Made by a program: the position numbers and the translations under genes. Below, piece by piece: positions 44,951 through 53,706 of a DNA stretch of 64,000 nt; the stretch's first letter is position 1; every line of letters starts with the position of its first letter. Origin of the DNA: Actinoplanes sp. NBC_00393 (GTDB lineage Bacteria > Actinomycetota > Actinomycetes > Mycobacteriales > Micromonosporaceae); contig NZ_CP107942.1 in the NCBI RefSeq assembly GCF_036053395.1, positions 6,652,501 to 6,716,500 on the forward strand, given 5' to 3'. The notes beneath the pieces are model-generated. The model worked only from the letters and a program-made list of their open reading frames with translations. It did not search any database and was not told the DNA's origin.

Positions 44951-45766
44951 TCATCCGCGTTGCTTGTGCACGCCGATCAGGAGCGGCCACATCGCGGTGT
45001 GGTCGCCGTGCTCGGTCATGGCGCGTTCCATGCCGGACAGCCACGCGTCCCGTTCCGGCTCGGTGACGATGCCCAGCGAGACCGCAGCCGGTGCGACGCT
45101 GCGATAGGTGGCGGCGAGCATCCCACCGGCGGCACGTAGCGGCTCCATCCGGCCGGTGACCTCGATGCCGTCCGGCGCGCCCAGTCCCGCCTCGGCGAAC
45201 AGGTGCGGCAGCCGGTGCCCGAGGCGGATGTCGCGGCCGGCCGCGGTGAACGTGCCGAGGAAGACCCGGCGCCACTCGGCCACCACCGGCAGTGGCGGGT
45301 CGACGTCGACCGTACGCATGTCGTAGTCCTGCACGACGAGGTGCCCACCCGGCGCGACCCACTGCCACATCCGGCGCAGCGCCGCCACCGGTTCGGTGAG
45401 GTGGAGCAGCAGCAGACGGGCGAAGACCAGGTCGTACCCGCCCGCCGGTGGATCGTCGCGGGTGGCGTCCCCGGCCACGAACGTGCACTGCCGGTGTCCC
45501 GCAGCGTGCAACATGGCGACGGCGGATGCGCCCACTGCGGCGTCGATGTCCATCCCGACGACCGTGCCGCCCGGACCGGCCCGCTCGGCCATCAGCCGCA
45601 TCGTCTCGCCCGGCCCGCAGCCCACGTCCAGGCAGCGCGCCCCGGCGGCCAGACCGACCCGGTCCAGCAGGGTCGCCGTGGCCTGCTCCCAGACGCGTGC
45701 CTGTGCGCGCAGTCGCTCGTACTCGGCATCGGTACGCCCCAGCACGTACCCCTCGGTGGTGGTCAT
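44951..45766 (-). CDS. Class I SAM-dependent methyltransferase
   Basis: 271 residues. Motif I ARCLDVGCGPGETMRLMAE, beta-2 acidic residue in VVGMDIDAAV, then TFVAGDATRDDPPAGGYDLVFARLLLLHL and the post-motif VAPGGHLVVQDYD. UbiE/arsenite-methyltransferase-like in style; substrate unknown. It reads away from the LuxR-type regulator and into the phosphopantetheinyl transferase. Confidence 0.9.
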   Translation of the reverse strand: MTTTEGYVLGRTDAEYERLRAQARVWEQATATLLDRVGLAAGARCLDVGCGPGETMRLMAERAGPGGTVVGMDIDAAVGASAVAMLHAAGHRQCTFVAGDATRDDPPAGGYDLVFARLLLLHLTEPVAALRRMWQWVAPGGHLVVQDYDMRTVDVDPPLPVVAEWRRVFLGTFTAAGRDIRLGHRLPHLFAEAGLGAPDGIEVTGRMEPLRAAGGMLAATYRSVAPAAVSLGIVTEPERDAWLSGMERAMTEHGDHTAMWPLLIGVHKQRG

Positions 45767-45863
45767 CGTTCCTCCCGGCTGTCAGGTTGTGTCGCCAGAC
45801 TGGCCCCGGGCGCCGGACACGCTCATCGTGGAAGCCGTACTGAGGTTTTCGCCGGGGGTGCAG

Positions 45864-48800
45864 ATGAGCGGGCTCGCGGTGCTGTCGCAGCACCTGGCCG
45901 CAGCCGGCGCCGGTACCGGCAGTGTCGTGGTGGTCGAGGGCCCCGCCGGGATCGGCAAGACCACCCTGCTCGACGCCGCCGCCGCGGAGGCCGGCCGTCG
46001 CGGTATGACGGTGCTGCGCGCCCGGGGGAACCCGCTCGAGCAGGACTTCGCGTTCGGGATCGCCCGTCAGCTGTTCGCTCCGGTTCGGGCCACCGCGGCC
46101 TGGGCGGCGATCTGCCGCGGACCGGCCGAGCTCGCCGAGCGGGTGCTCACCACCGAGCCGCCCGCGCCCGGTCACAACGTGGAGGCGATGCACGCCGCCG
46201 CGCACGGCCTCTTCTGGCTCACCGCCAACCACGCGGCGCGGGGTCCGGCGGTGCTCTGCGTCGACGACGTGCACTGGGCCGATCTGCCGTCGCTGCGGTG
46301 GCTGGTCGGGGTGGCCCGGCGGATCGACGAGATGCCGCTGGTGGTGGTGCTGGCCACGCGTACCGGGGAGCCGGTTTTCGATCCGCGCATCCTCGGCGAA
46401 CTGACCGCGGCCGCGTCCGTGGTGCGGCCGCAGCCGCTCGATCCGGCCGCGGCGGCCGCGCTGGTTCGGTCCGCGCTGCCCACAGCGACGCCGGGCTTCG
46501 CCCGCGCGTGCCACACCAGCACCGGTGGCAATCCGTTCCTGCTGACGACGTTGCTCTCCGAGGTACGCGCCGCGGGCATCACCCCGGACGACGATGCGGT
46601 GCCGTGGCTGGGCACGGCGGGCCCGGACCGGATCAACCGCTGGGTCGAGCAGCACCTGCGGCGTTTGCCGGACGGCGCCCGAGAGCTGGCGTGGGCCCTC
46701 GCCGTGCTGGGCCCGGCCGCCACCCTGCGGCACGCGGCGGCACTCGCCGGCCTCAGCACGGCCCGCGCGGCCGTCCTGAGCGACACCATGCGTACGTCCG
46801 GCCTGCTCAGCCCGGACCCGGCGCCGATGCTCGCCCATCCGATCGTGGCAGCCGCCCTGTACGACGGCATGGGCGCGGGATTGCGCGGCCTCCAGCATGC
46901 CCGCGCTGCCCGCCTGCTGGCCGCCGAAGGCTTCCCTGAGAGCGACTCGCCCGTCAACGGCCCTGCCCCCGGCCCGCCCGACAACGGTCCCGGCCTTGGC
47001 ACCGGCCCGCCCGACAACGGTCCCGGCCTTGGCACCGGCCCGCCCGACAACGGTCCCGGCCTTGGCACCGGCCCGCCCGACAACACCCCCGGCCCTCTCG
47101 GCACCGGTCCCGGCCTCGCCGCAAATGACCCGGAACGCGCGGCCCTACATCTCCTGCATGCTGAGCCGGCCGGTGACGCCTTCGCGACCGCGCTGCTGCA
47201 GGCCGCCGCCCGGCATGCGACCTCGCGCGGCGCGCCCGAGGTGGCGGTGACCTTTCTGCGCCGGGCCCTGGACGAGCCGCCGGCCGACCGCGCTGCCGAC
47301 ACCGCGATCCGGCTGGACCTGGCGCTGGCCCTCGCGGCCGGGCGGCAGGCCGGCGCCACCGAACTGGCGCGACGCCTGGTGGCCGGCATCGACACACCCG
47401 CCGACCGGGCCGACGCCGCCCTGCGATGCGGCCGCGCGCTGGCCTTGACCGGTGATCAACCGGCCGCGATGGACCTCTACCGGCTGATCATGGACGAGCC
47501 CGGCGACGTCCCACCGTCCACTCTGGCCCGGATCGAGGCCGAGTGGACCGCCAACGCCTGGACCGACAGCCGCACCCGCCCGGCGGCCGGCGCCCTGGCC
47601 CTCGCCCGGCAAGCGTCGTCCGCCGGTGAGTCCCCGGCCGTCACGGGGCGCGGCGCGAAGCCGCGCGGCGAGCATCGGCCCGGCGGGAAGCTCCGCGGCG
47701 AGCATCGGCCCGGCGGGAAGCTCCGCGGCGAGCATCGGCCCGGCGGGGAGGGCGAGCTCTGGCGGGTCGCTGCGGCCTCCGAGGCGACCTTTTCCGGTCA
47801 TCCGCCTGCTGAGTGCCTGACGCTGCTCGCTCCCCTGCTCGACAGCGGCGCCCTGGCTGCCGAGACCGATTCTCTGCTGCCCACGGCCACCGCCATCATG
47901 CTGACCGCCGGTGGGCATCTGGATCACGCGCGTGCCCTGGCCGACGCGATGATCGCTGACGGTCAGGCGCGGGGCTGGCCCAGCACGGTGGCGCACGGCC
48001 GCTTTCTACGGGCGCTGGCCCTGGTCCCGGCCGGCGCGATCGGCGCGGCCGTGACGGACGCCCGGGCCGCACTGAATTTCAAGATCGAGACGGGTACGAC
48101 GCCGGCCGCCGCCGTCCTCTGGGCTCTCGCCCCGCTCGTCGAGGCACTGGTCGAGGCCGACCGGCTTGACGAAGCCGAAGCCGTAGCCGGCACGGCGGCC
48201 GGGGGCGCCACGGCGGCCGGGGGCGGCACTGCGGCCGGGGGCGGCACTGCGGCCGGGGCCGACGCCGAACCGCCACCGCATGCCCTGACCGCCCCGATGT
48301 TCCTGCAGAGCCGAGCCCGCTTGAGGCTGGCCCAGCAACAGCCCGCGAAAGCCCTCGCCGACCTGCGCAACGCCGCCGCCCGCTGGGTGGAACTGGACAT
48401 CACCCATCCCACGCTGGTCTCGTGGCCGGCCGGCGCCGTCCGCGCGTACCTCGCTCTGAACCGGCCCGAGGAAGCGGGCCGCACGGCCGACGAGTACCTC
48501 GCCTCGGCACTGCGGACCGGTGCCCCGGAGGCATTGGGCGCGGCCTTGCGGGCATCCGCGCTGGTCACCACCGGGATCGAACGGATCGACCGGCTCGATC
48601 AGGCGGTCCGGGCGACGGCGGGCACACCCAACCGGCTGCAACACGCGTACGCCCTGCACGACCTCGGGGCGGCGCTTCGCCGTACCCATCGTGGTGCCGA
48701 GGCGAGGAAACCGTTGCGCGCGGCTCTCGAAATAGCCGATGCCGGCGGCGCGGCTCGGCTCGCCGGGCGGGCCCTGGCCGAGCTGCACGCCGCCGGCGCC

Positions 48801-49061
48801 CGCCCGCGCCGGACCGCACAGCACGGGGTGGACGCGCTGACCGATGCGGAACGGCAGGTGGTCCGCCTGGCCACGAACGGCCTGACGAATCGCCAGATCT
48901 CCGAACGGCTGACGTTGAGCCGGCGCACCGTGGAGACGCATCTGGCGCACGCGTACCAGAAGCTCGACATCCATTCCCGGGCCGAACTCGTGGGCGTCGC
49001 GGATCGATCGGCGAAGCTCCACCGAGGACCCGACCCGGGACCGGGGCGAATGCGGGGTTGA
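45864..49061 (+). CDS. Large LuxR-family ATPase regulator (LAL type) with in-frame repeat insertions
   Basis: 1065 residues from the ATG at 45864 (GGGGGTG just upstream); GTG 45829 would add 12 residues and is possible. Walker A VVEGPAGIGKTTLLDAA, Walker B VLCVDDVHWADLPSL, then TPR-like helical sequence, and a C-terminal LuxR helix-turn-helix (LTDAERQVVRLATNGLTNRQISERLTLSRRTVETHLAHAYQKL). Three tandem expansions interrupt it: PDNGPGLGTGP repeats (46976-47090, 33-bp period), GEHRPGGKLR repeats (47665-47750, 30-bp period) and AAGGGT repeats (48193-48260, 18-bp period). All keep the frame. LAL proteins are pathway-specific activators; the target here is unknown. It diverges from the methyltransferase gene. 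Confidence 0.9.
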   Translation: MSGLAVLSQHLAAAGAGTGSVVVVEGPAGIGKTTLLDAAAAEAGRRGMTVLRARGNPLEQDFAFGIARQLFAPVRATAAWAAICRGPAELAERVLTTEPPAPGHNVEAMHAAAHGLFWLTANHAARGPAVLCVDDVHWADLPSLRWLVGVARRIDEMPLVVVLATRTGEPVFDPRILGELTAAASVVRPQPLDPAAAAALVRSALPTATPGFARACHTSTGGNPFLLTTLLSEVRAAGITPDDDAVPWLGTAGPDRINRWVEQHLRRLPDGARELAWALAVLGPAATLRHAAALAGLSTARAAVLSDTMRTSGLLSPDPAPMLAHPIVAAALYDGMGAGLRGLQHARAARLLAAEGFPESDSPVNGPAPGPPDNGPGLGTGPPDNGPGLGTGPPDNGPGLGTGPPDNTPGPLGTGPGLAANDPERAALHLLHAEPAGDAFATALLQAAARHATSRGAPEVAVTFLRRALDEPPADRAADTAIRLDLALALAAGRQAGATELARRLVAGIDTPADRADAALRCGRALALTGDQPAAMDLYRLIMDEPGDVPPSTLARIEAEWTANAWTDSRTRPAAGALALARQASSAGESPAVTGRGAKPRGEHRPGGKLRGEHRPGGKLRGEHRPGGEGELWRVAAASEATFSGHPPAECLTLLAPLLDSGALAAETDSLLPTATAIMLTAGGHLDHARALADAMIADGQARGWPSTVAHGRFLRALALVPAGAIGAAVTDARAALNFKIETGTTPAAAVLWALAPLVEALVEADRLDEAEAVAGTAAGGATAAGGGTAAGGGTAAGADAEPPPHALTAPMFLQSRARLRLAQQQPAKALADLRNAAARWVELDITHPTLVSWPAGAVRAYLALNRPEEAGRTADEYLASALRTGAPEALGAALRASALVTTGIERIDRLDQAVRATAGTPNRLQHAYALHDLGAALRRTHRGAEARKPLRAALEIADAGGAARLAGRALAELHAAGARPRRTAQHGVDALTDAERQVVRLATNGLTNRQISERLTLSRRTVETHLAHAYQKLDIHSRAELVGVADRSAKLHRGPDPGPGRMRG
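46976..47090. repeat. 33-bp in-frame tandem repeat in the LuxR-type gene
   Basis: Three copies of an 11-codon unit, CCCGACAACGGTCCCGGCCT continuing to CCG, coding PDNGPGLGTGP, plus a diverged fourth. Located between the ATPase part and the helical region of the protein. Confidence 0.9.
47660..47750. repeat. 30-bp in-frame tandem repeat in the LuxR-type gene
   Basis: Three copies of a 10-codon unit coding GEHRPGGKLR, with the unit GGCGAGCATCGGCCCGGCGG at its core. The repeats are nearly identical, so the expansion is recent. Confidence 0.9.
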
Positions 49062-49187
49062 CCTATGCCGAACGGCGTAATCGGACATCCGGACGAGCCG
49101 GTCGGATCTCGGACTTTGGGCGCGACTTCGCCTTCCGGAACCGGGAACGGCAGCCATCCGAAACGTGCGGCGGGCAGAATGGGCCGC

Positions 49188-51629
49188 ATGGATCTTCGCC
49201 AGGGCATCGGTCTGCGCCGTCTCGGCAGGACCGCCGATGAGTTCCAGCAGGACCTGTTGAGCAACCTCTTCTACCGGCGCGGGACGACCGTCGAATCGGC
49301 GAGCCCCCGCGACGCGTACGAGACGTTGTCGCTGACCGTGCGGGACCGCCTCGCCGAGCGCCGGGCCCGCACCGCGGCCGCGCACTACGCGAGCAACCCA
49401 CGATGGGTGTACTACCTGTCGGCGGAGTATCTGCTCGGTGCCCAGCTCGAACAGAACCTGCTCTACTCGGGCACCGGCGAGCTCGCTGCCGAGGCGGTCA
49501 AGGCGCTCGGTTTCACCCTCGACGAGCTCGAGGACCTCGACATCGAGCCGGGCCTGGGCAACGGCGGCCTGGGCCGGCTCGCCGCCTGCCTGGTCGACGC
49601 CATGGCCACCCGGGACATCCCGGCGGTCGGCTACGGCATCCGCTACGACTTCGGCATCTTCAAGCAGTCCCTCGCGGGCGGGGCGCAGGCCGAGGGGCCG
49701 GACGACTGGGCGTTCCAGGGCAACCCGTGGGAGTTCCCGGCGCCGGACGACCGGCAGACCGTCGGTTTCTACGGCCACACCGAGCCGGTCCCCGGTTCGC
49801 AGACGCGCAAGCGCTGGGTGCCCGGCGAGGTCGTGCTCGGCGAGCCCAGCCACATGCTGGTCCCCGGTTACGGCACCGAGACGGTGAACATCGTCCGGCT
49901 GTGGCGGGCCCGGGGCAGCGAGGCCTCCTTCGACCTGTCCCGGTTCTCCGCCGGGCAGTACGCGGAGGCGGTCCAGGAAGCGGTCCGCGCCGAGAACATC
50001 AGCAAGGTGCTCTACCCGGACGACAGCACCGAGCTGGGCCGGGAGCTACGCCTCAAGCAGCAGTATTTCCTCTGCTCCTGTTCGCTGCGCGACATCATCC
50101 GCCGGTTCCGGCTGCGCAACGAGGACTGGGACGACTTCGCCGACAAGACGGTCATCCAGCTCAACGACACGCACCCGACGATCGCCATCGCCGAGCTGAT
50201 GCGCCTGCTCGTCGACGAGTACGAACTGGAGTGGGACCGGGCCTGGTCGATCACCCGGCGCACCTTCGCGTACACGTGCCACACCCTGCTGCCGGAGGCG
50301 CTCGAGACCTGGCCGGTGCACGTCTTCGAGCGGCTGCTCCCCCGCCACCTGGAAATCATCTACCTGATCAACATGCTGTTCCTGCGCGAGGTCGAGGCCC
50401 ACTTCCCGGGCGACACCGACCGGCTCCGGCGCATGTCGATCATCCAGGAGGAGCCGGAGCGCCGGGTCCGGATGGCCCACCTCGCGGTGGTCGGCACCGA
50501 GGCCGTCAACGGCGTCGCCGAGCTGCACTCCAAGCTGCTGCGCGAGACCGTGCTCAACGACTTCGCCGACCTGTGGCCGGCCAAGTTCCAGAACGTCACG
50601 AACGGCATCTCGCCCCGCCGGTTCATCAAGATCGCCAACCCGCGTCTGTCCGATCTGATCACCGAAGGCCTCGGCGGCGACGGCTGGCTCAAGGACCTGG
50701 AGAAACTGGCCGAGCTGGAAGCGCTCGCCGACGACGCGTCGTTCAAGGAGCGGTGGCGGGCGATCAAGCGGGCCAACAAGGTCGACCTGGCCGCCGGCGA
50801 CCCGGACTCGCTCACCGACGTGATGATCAAGCGGTTCCACGAGTACAAGCGGCAGCAGCTCAAACTGCTGCACATCATCACGATGTACCACCGGATCCGG
50901 AACGATCCGGGCGCCGACTGGGTGCCGCGTACCGTGCTGTTCGCCGGCAAGGCGGCCCCGGCCTACCACGCGGCCAAGGACATCATCCGGCTGATCAACG
51001 CGGTCGGGGCGACCATCGCGGCCGATCCGGTCGTCTCGCCGTACCTCAAAGTCGTCTTCGCCGAGAACTACAACGTGACGCTCGCCGAGAGCATCGTCCC
51101 GGCGGCCGACCTGAGCGAGCAGATCTCGCTGGCCGGCAAGGAGGCGTCCGGCACCGGCAACATGAAGCTGGCCCTCAACGGCGCGCTCACGATCGGCACG
51201 CTGGACGGGGCGAACATCGAGATCCGGGCGCGGGTCGGCGCGGACAACTTCTTCCTCTTCGGACTGGACGCGTTCCAGGCGGCCGAGCTGCGTTACAGCG
51301 GGCAGTACCGGGCGCGTGACCTCTACGAGAAGGACGACGAGCTGCGGGCCGCGCTGGACGCCATCCAGTGCGGGACGTTCGGCGGCGTCGGGCACGAGGT
51401 GGCCGGCTCCCTGCTCGGCTGGGACGAGTACCTCACGCTCGCCGACTACCGCTCCTATGTCGACTGCCAGGACGAGGTCGACCGGGTCTGGCGCGAGCCG
51501 GACACCTGGACCCGGATGTCGATCCTGAACACCGCGCACAGCGGCTTCTTCTCCGCCGACCGCACCGTCGCGGACTACGCGGCCCGGATCTGGCGGGTCG
51601 CCCCGGTCCCGGTTCCCCGGGAGGACTGA
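49188..51629 (+). CDS. glgP: Glycogen/alpha-glucan phosphorylase
   Basis: 813 residues from the ATG at 49188 (MDLRQGIGLRRLGRTADEF); the frame is open to 49065 but the added sequence is unlike the family. CAGAAT ends 7 bases upstream, so the mRNA may be leaderless. Full phosphorylase homology: VYYLSAEYLLGAQLEQNLLY, DIEPGLGNGGLGRLAACLVDAMAT, QLNDTHPTIAIAELMR, RFHEYKRQQLKLLHI, and the PLP lysine in SGTGNMKLALNGALTIGTLDG-type sequence. It releases glucose-1-phosphate from glycogen. It follows the LuxR-type gene by 126 bp and is probably separate. Confidence 0.97.
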   Translation: MDLRQGIGLRRLGRTADEFQQDLLSNLFYRRGTTVESASPRDAYETLSLTVRDRLAERRARTAAAHYASNPRWVYYLSAEYLLGAQLEQNLLYSGTGELAAEAVKALGFTLDELEDLDIEPGLGNGGLGRLAACLVDAMATRDIPAVGYGIRYDFGIFKQSLAGGAQAEGPDDWAFQGNPWEFPAPDDRQTVGFYGHTEPVPGSQTRKRWVPGEVVLGEPSHMLVPGYGTETVNIVRLWRARGSEASFDLSRFSAGQYAEAVQEAVRAENISKVLYPDDSTELGRELRLKQQYFLCSCSLRDIIRRFRLRNEDWDDFADKTVIQLNDTHPTIAIAELMRLLVDEYELEWDRAWSITRRTFAYTCHTLLPEALETWPVHVFERLLPRHLEIIYLINMLFLREVEAHFPGDTDRLRRMSIIQEEPERRVRMAHLAVVGTEAVNGVAELHSKLLRETVLNDFADLWPAKFQNVTNGISPRRFIKIANPRLSDLITEGLGGDGWLKDLEKLAELEALADDASFKERWRAIKRANKVDLAAGDPDSLTDVMIKRFHEYKRQQLKLLHIITMYHRIRNDPGADWVPRTVLFAGKAAPAYHAAKDIIRLINAVGATIAADPVVSPYLKVVFAENYNVTLAESIVPAADLSEQISLAGKEASGTGNMKLALNGALTIGTLDGANIEIRARVGADNFFLFGLDAFQAAELRYSGQYRARDLYEKDDELRAALDAIQCGTFGGVGHEVAGSLLGWDEYLTLADYRSYVDCQDEVDRVWREPDTWTRMSILNTAHSGFFSADRTVADYAARIWRVAPVPVPRED

Positions 51630-51691
51630 CCGAGGACGTCCGCCAGTCGATCCGCCGCATCAAGGCCGACCCGTCCCGCCGAACCCACGCC

Positions 51692-51757
51692 GTCCCGCCG
51701 TGCCCGGGGCGGCCACCAGCCACGCGAGGCCTCCAACGCCGCCGCCGGGCTTGAGCA
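51692..51757. repeat. Dispersed 66-bp repeat, copy 1 (downstream of glgP)
   Basis: Runs from GTCCCGCCGTGCCC to GCCGCCGGGCTTGAGCA and is clearly similar to a 65-bp stretch at 63596-63660 downstream of the acyl-CoA dehydrogenase gene. The last 16 bases, CCGCCGGGCTTGAGCA-like, are the best conserved. It sits in the 148-bp gap between convergent genes glgP and the SGNH hydrolase, in which I see no gene. Confidence 0.75.
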
Positions 51758-51777
51758 GTGGGTTTTTCGGCTGGGGG

Positions 51778-53034
51778 TCAGCCGACGGTGACCGTTCCGC
51801 CGGCGGTGCGGACGCAGCTCACCTTGCGGGCGGTGGTGGCGGCCGCGCCGGTGAGGCACTGGGCGAGGACGCCGTGCCCGGCCGCGCTCGGGTGCCACGA
51901 CTCCTGGCAGGTCTGGTAGTAGGTGCCGCAGGTGTTGGCGATCCGCTGGATGGCGATCTTGTCGTAGCCGGCCAGGTCGGTCAGGAAGACGCCGGTCGTG
52001 CCGTCCTGCACCCGGATCGGGGTGGCGAGCGTGGTGGCCGGGTTGGTGCTCGCCTCGCAGAGCCGGGCGCCGTCGAAGGCGCGCTGCACGTTGAGGTGGA
52101 CGAGCTCCGGGAACGACGGCGAGAGCTGGGTGTGGACCGAGCCGACCAGGTCACCGAGCGCGGCCGAGAAGACGTGCCCGGACGGCAGGCTGGCGCGGTG
52201 GATCGGGCAGCCGGCCCGGTACCGCTCGGCGCCGAGCGCCCGGAACTTGTCCCGGTCGTCCTGCCGGCTGTCCTCCTCGATCAGGCTGGGCAGCACGTCC
52301 GGGGCGAGCGGGTTCGTGTAGTCCTGCAACACCACCCGGTGCTGGCCGTCAGTGTCGATCTCGTCCAGGACGGTGAGCAGGGTCCGGACCGCCTGCACGG
52401 TCTCGGCGGTGGCCGCTGACAGTTGGGCCGCGGTGGCCAGGTCGTCCGGGGCGCACGGCTCCTGCTCCACCGGCCCGCCCAGGTACGCCCAGAACTCCCA
52501 CCACCCGGTCCAGGCGTCCGCGATGAACCGGTTCGCGCACTTCACCGCCACGTCGCCGAAGGTGAACGAGCTGTTGTTGGAGCCCAGCCCGAGCAGCACC
52601 AGGTCGATGTCGTGGGTCTGCGCGACCGCTCGCAACTGATCGATCTGGGCGGCCACCTGACGGCCGTTGGCCCGGGTGTTCGAGGCCGACGCGATGTCGT
52701 ACGGCCGGCCGCCGGAACAGGCGAGGTTGATCCGGGCCGAGATGCCCGGCAGATCGGCCCGGAAGATCGAGGCGTTGGCCGACCGGTGACAGAAGTACGC
52801 GTTCGAGTTCGCCGCGGACCAGCCCGGGAAGCCCTGAGCCGTTCCGTTGACGTCGGTGACCGGCTGATAGGCGCCGGCGCCCTCCCCGCTGATGAAACTG
52901 TCGCCCAGCGCCACGGCTGCGGCCGGCAGTGCGGCTTGGGCCGGAGCGACCGGCGTGAGCAGGAGGAATATGGAGGCGGCGGCGGTCAGGACATGGGCAA
53001 CCAGCGATTTCCGGGCCATGATCAATGTGAACAT
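51778..53034 (-). CDS. Secreted SGNH/GDSL-type hydrolase
   Basis: 418 residues from the ATG at 53034; ATG 53019 is an alternative and neither has a clear ribosome site. Signal peptide about 8-35 (VAHVLTAAASIFLLLTPVAPAQA). Block I VALGDSFISGEGAG gives the nucleophile Ser46; the Asn block is LVLLGLGSNNSSF; the Asp/His block is QESWHPSAAGHGVLAQC. Several Cys pairs fit an exported, disulfide-bonded esterase or lipase of the Streptomyces SCO7513-like type. It reads away from the ECF sigma gene. Substrate unknown. Confidence 0.88.
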   Translation of the reverse strand: MFTLIMARKSLVAHVLTAAASIFLLLTPVAPAQAALPAAAVALGDSFISGEGAGAYQPVTDVNGTAQGFPGWSAANSNAYFCHRSANASIFRADLPGISARINLACSGGRPYDIASASNTRANGRQVAAQIDQLRAVAQTHDIDLVLLGLGSNNSSFTFGDVAVKCANRFIADAWTGWWEFWAYLGGPVEQEPCAPDDLATAAQLSAATAETVQAVRTLLTVLDEIDTDGQHRVVLQDYTNPLAPDVLPSLIEEDSRQDDRDKFRALGAERYRAGCPIHRASLPSGHVFSAALGDLVGSVHTQLSPSFPELVHLNVQRAFDGARLCEASTNPATTLATPIRVQDGTTGVFLTDLAGYDKIAIQRIANTCGTYYQTCQESWHPSAAGHGVLAQCLTGAAATTARKVSCVRTAGGTVTVG

Positions 53035-53132
53035 TTCGATGGAGTGTCGTCAATATTGCCCATCGGGAAAGTATGTGAACGGTCTGATACACGGCTGATA
53101 TCCACGTCTCACCGGCCGCCCAGCCCTTGCCT

Positions 53133-53157
53133 GCAACCCGCCGTGATCTCTAACGTC
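53133..53157 (+). promoter_or_regulatory. Candidate ECF promoter upstream of the sigma/anti-sigma pair
   Basis: GCAACC at 53133-53138, 15 bases, then CGTC at 53154-53157. This resembles the AAC...CGTC layout of ECF-dependent promoters and lies about 40 bp before the sigma gene, as expected for autoregulation; the spacer is one base shorter than usual. Confidence 0.4.
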
Positions 53158-53199
53158 GTGCGGTCCGGCCGGTCATTTCGCCGAAGGAGAGGGGTGCTG

Positions 53200-53706
53200 A
53201 TGCACGACGACGCGTTCCGCGCGTATTTCGAGCAGCACCACGCCTCGCTGTCCCGGCTGGCCTACCTGATGACCGGCGAGGCCGAGGCCGCCGACGACCT
53301 GGCGGCCGACGCGCTGACCGAGGTGTGGCGGCACTGGGACCGGGTCACCGCGGCCGACGACCCCGCGGCGTACGGGCACGGCATCGTGATGAACCTGGCC
53401 CGCAACTGGGTCCGGCGCCGCGGCCGGGAACGTCTGCTGTCGTTCGAGGGCTTACGGCGTACCCGGGAAAGTGATGTTCCTGCCGTGCTGGACGTGCGCG
53501 GCGCCCTGCGCAAGCTGCCGCATCGCCGGCGTGCCTGCGTGGTCCTGCGGTACGCCTTCGACCTGCCGGAGAAGGACGTCGCCGCCGTCCTCGGCATCTC
53601 GGTCGGCGCGGTGAAGAGCGCAACCTCTCGCGGAGCGAGACAACTGGCCGAACTGCTGGGCGACAGCCACGTGGGCCGGATCGACGGGTGGGAGGCGGCA
53701 CGATGA
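53200..53706 (+). CDS. ECF-type RNA polymerase sigma factor (SigE-like)
   Basis: 168 residues from the ATG at 53200; AAGGAG lies 10 bases upstream, and GTG 53194 (4 bases from it) is an alternative. Region 2: FEQHHASLSRLAYLMTGEAEAADDLAADALTEVWRHW. Region 4: LRKLPHRRRACVVLRYAFDLPEKDVAAVLGISVGAVKSATSRGARQL, here given as two parts of one helix-turn-helix, and typical of SigE-family (SigE/SigM) actinobacterial factors. Its stop overlaps the start of a membrane protein gene (ATGA), the usual sigma/anti-sigma arrangement. Confidence 0.93.
   Translation: MHDDAFRAYFEQHHASLSRLAYLMTGEAEAADDLAADALTEVWRHWDRVTAADDPAAYGHGIVMNLARNWVRRRGRERLLSFEGLRRTRESDVPAVLDVRGALRKLPHRRRACVVLRYAFDLPEKDVAAVLGISVGAVKSATSRGARQLAELLGDSHVGRIDGWEAAR

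Noticed and set aside
44646..46898. 750-codon minus strand frame
   Set aside because: It starts antisense to the LuxR-type gene and ends in a wrong frame of the phosphopantetheinyl transferase.
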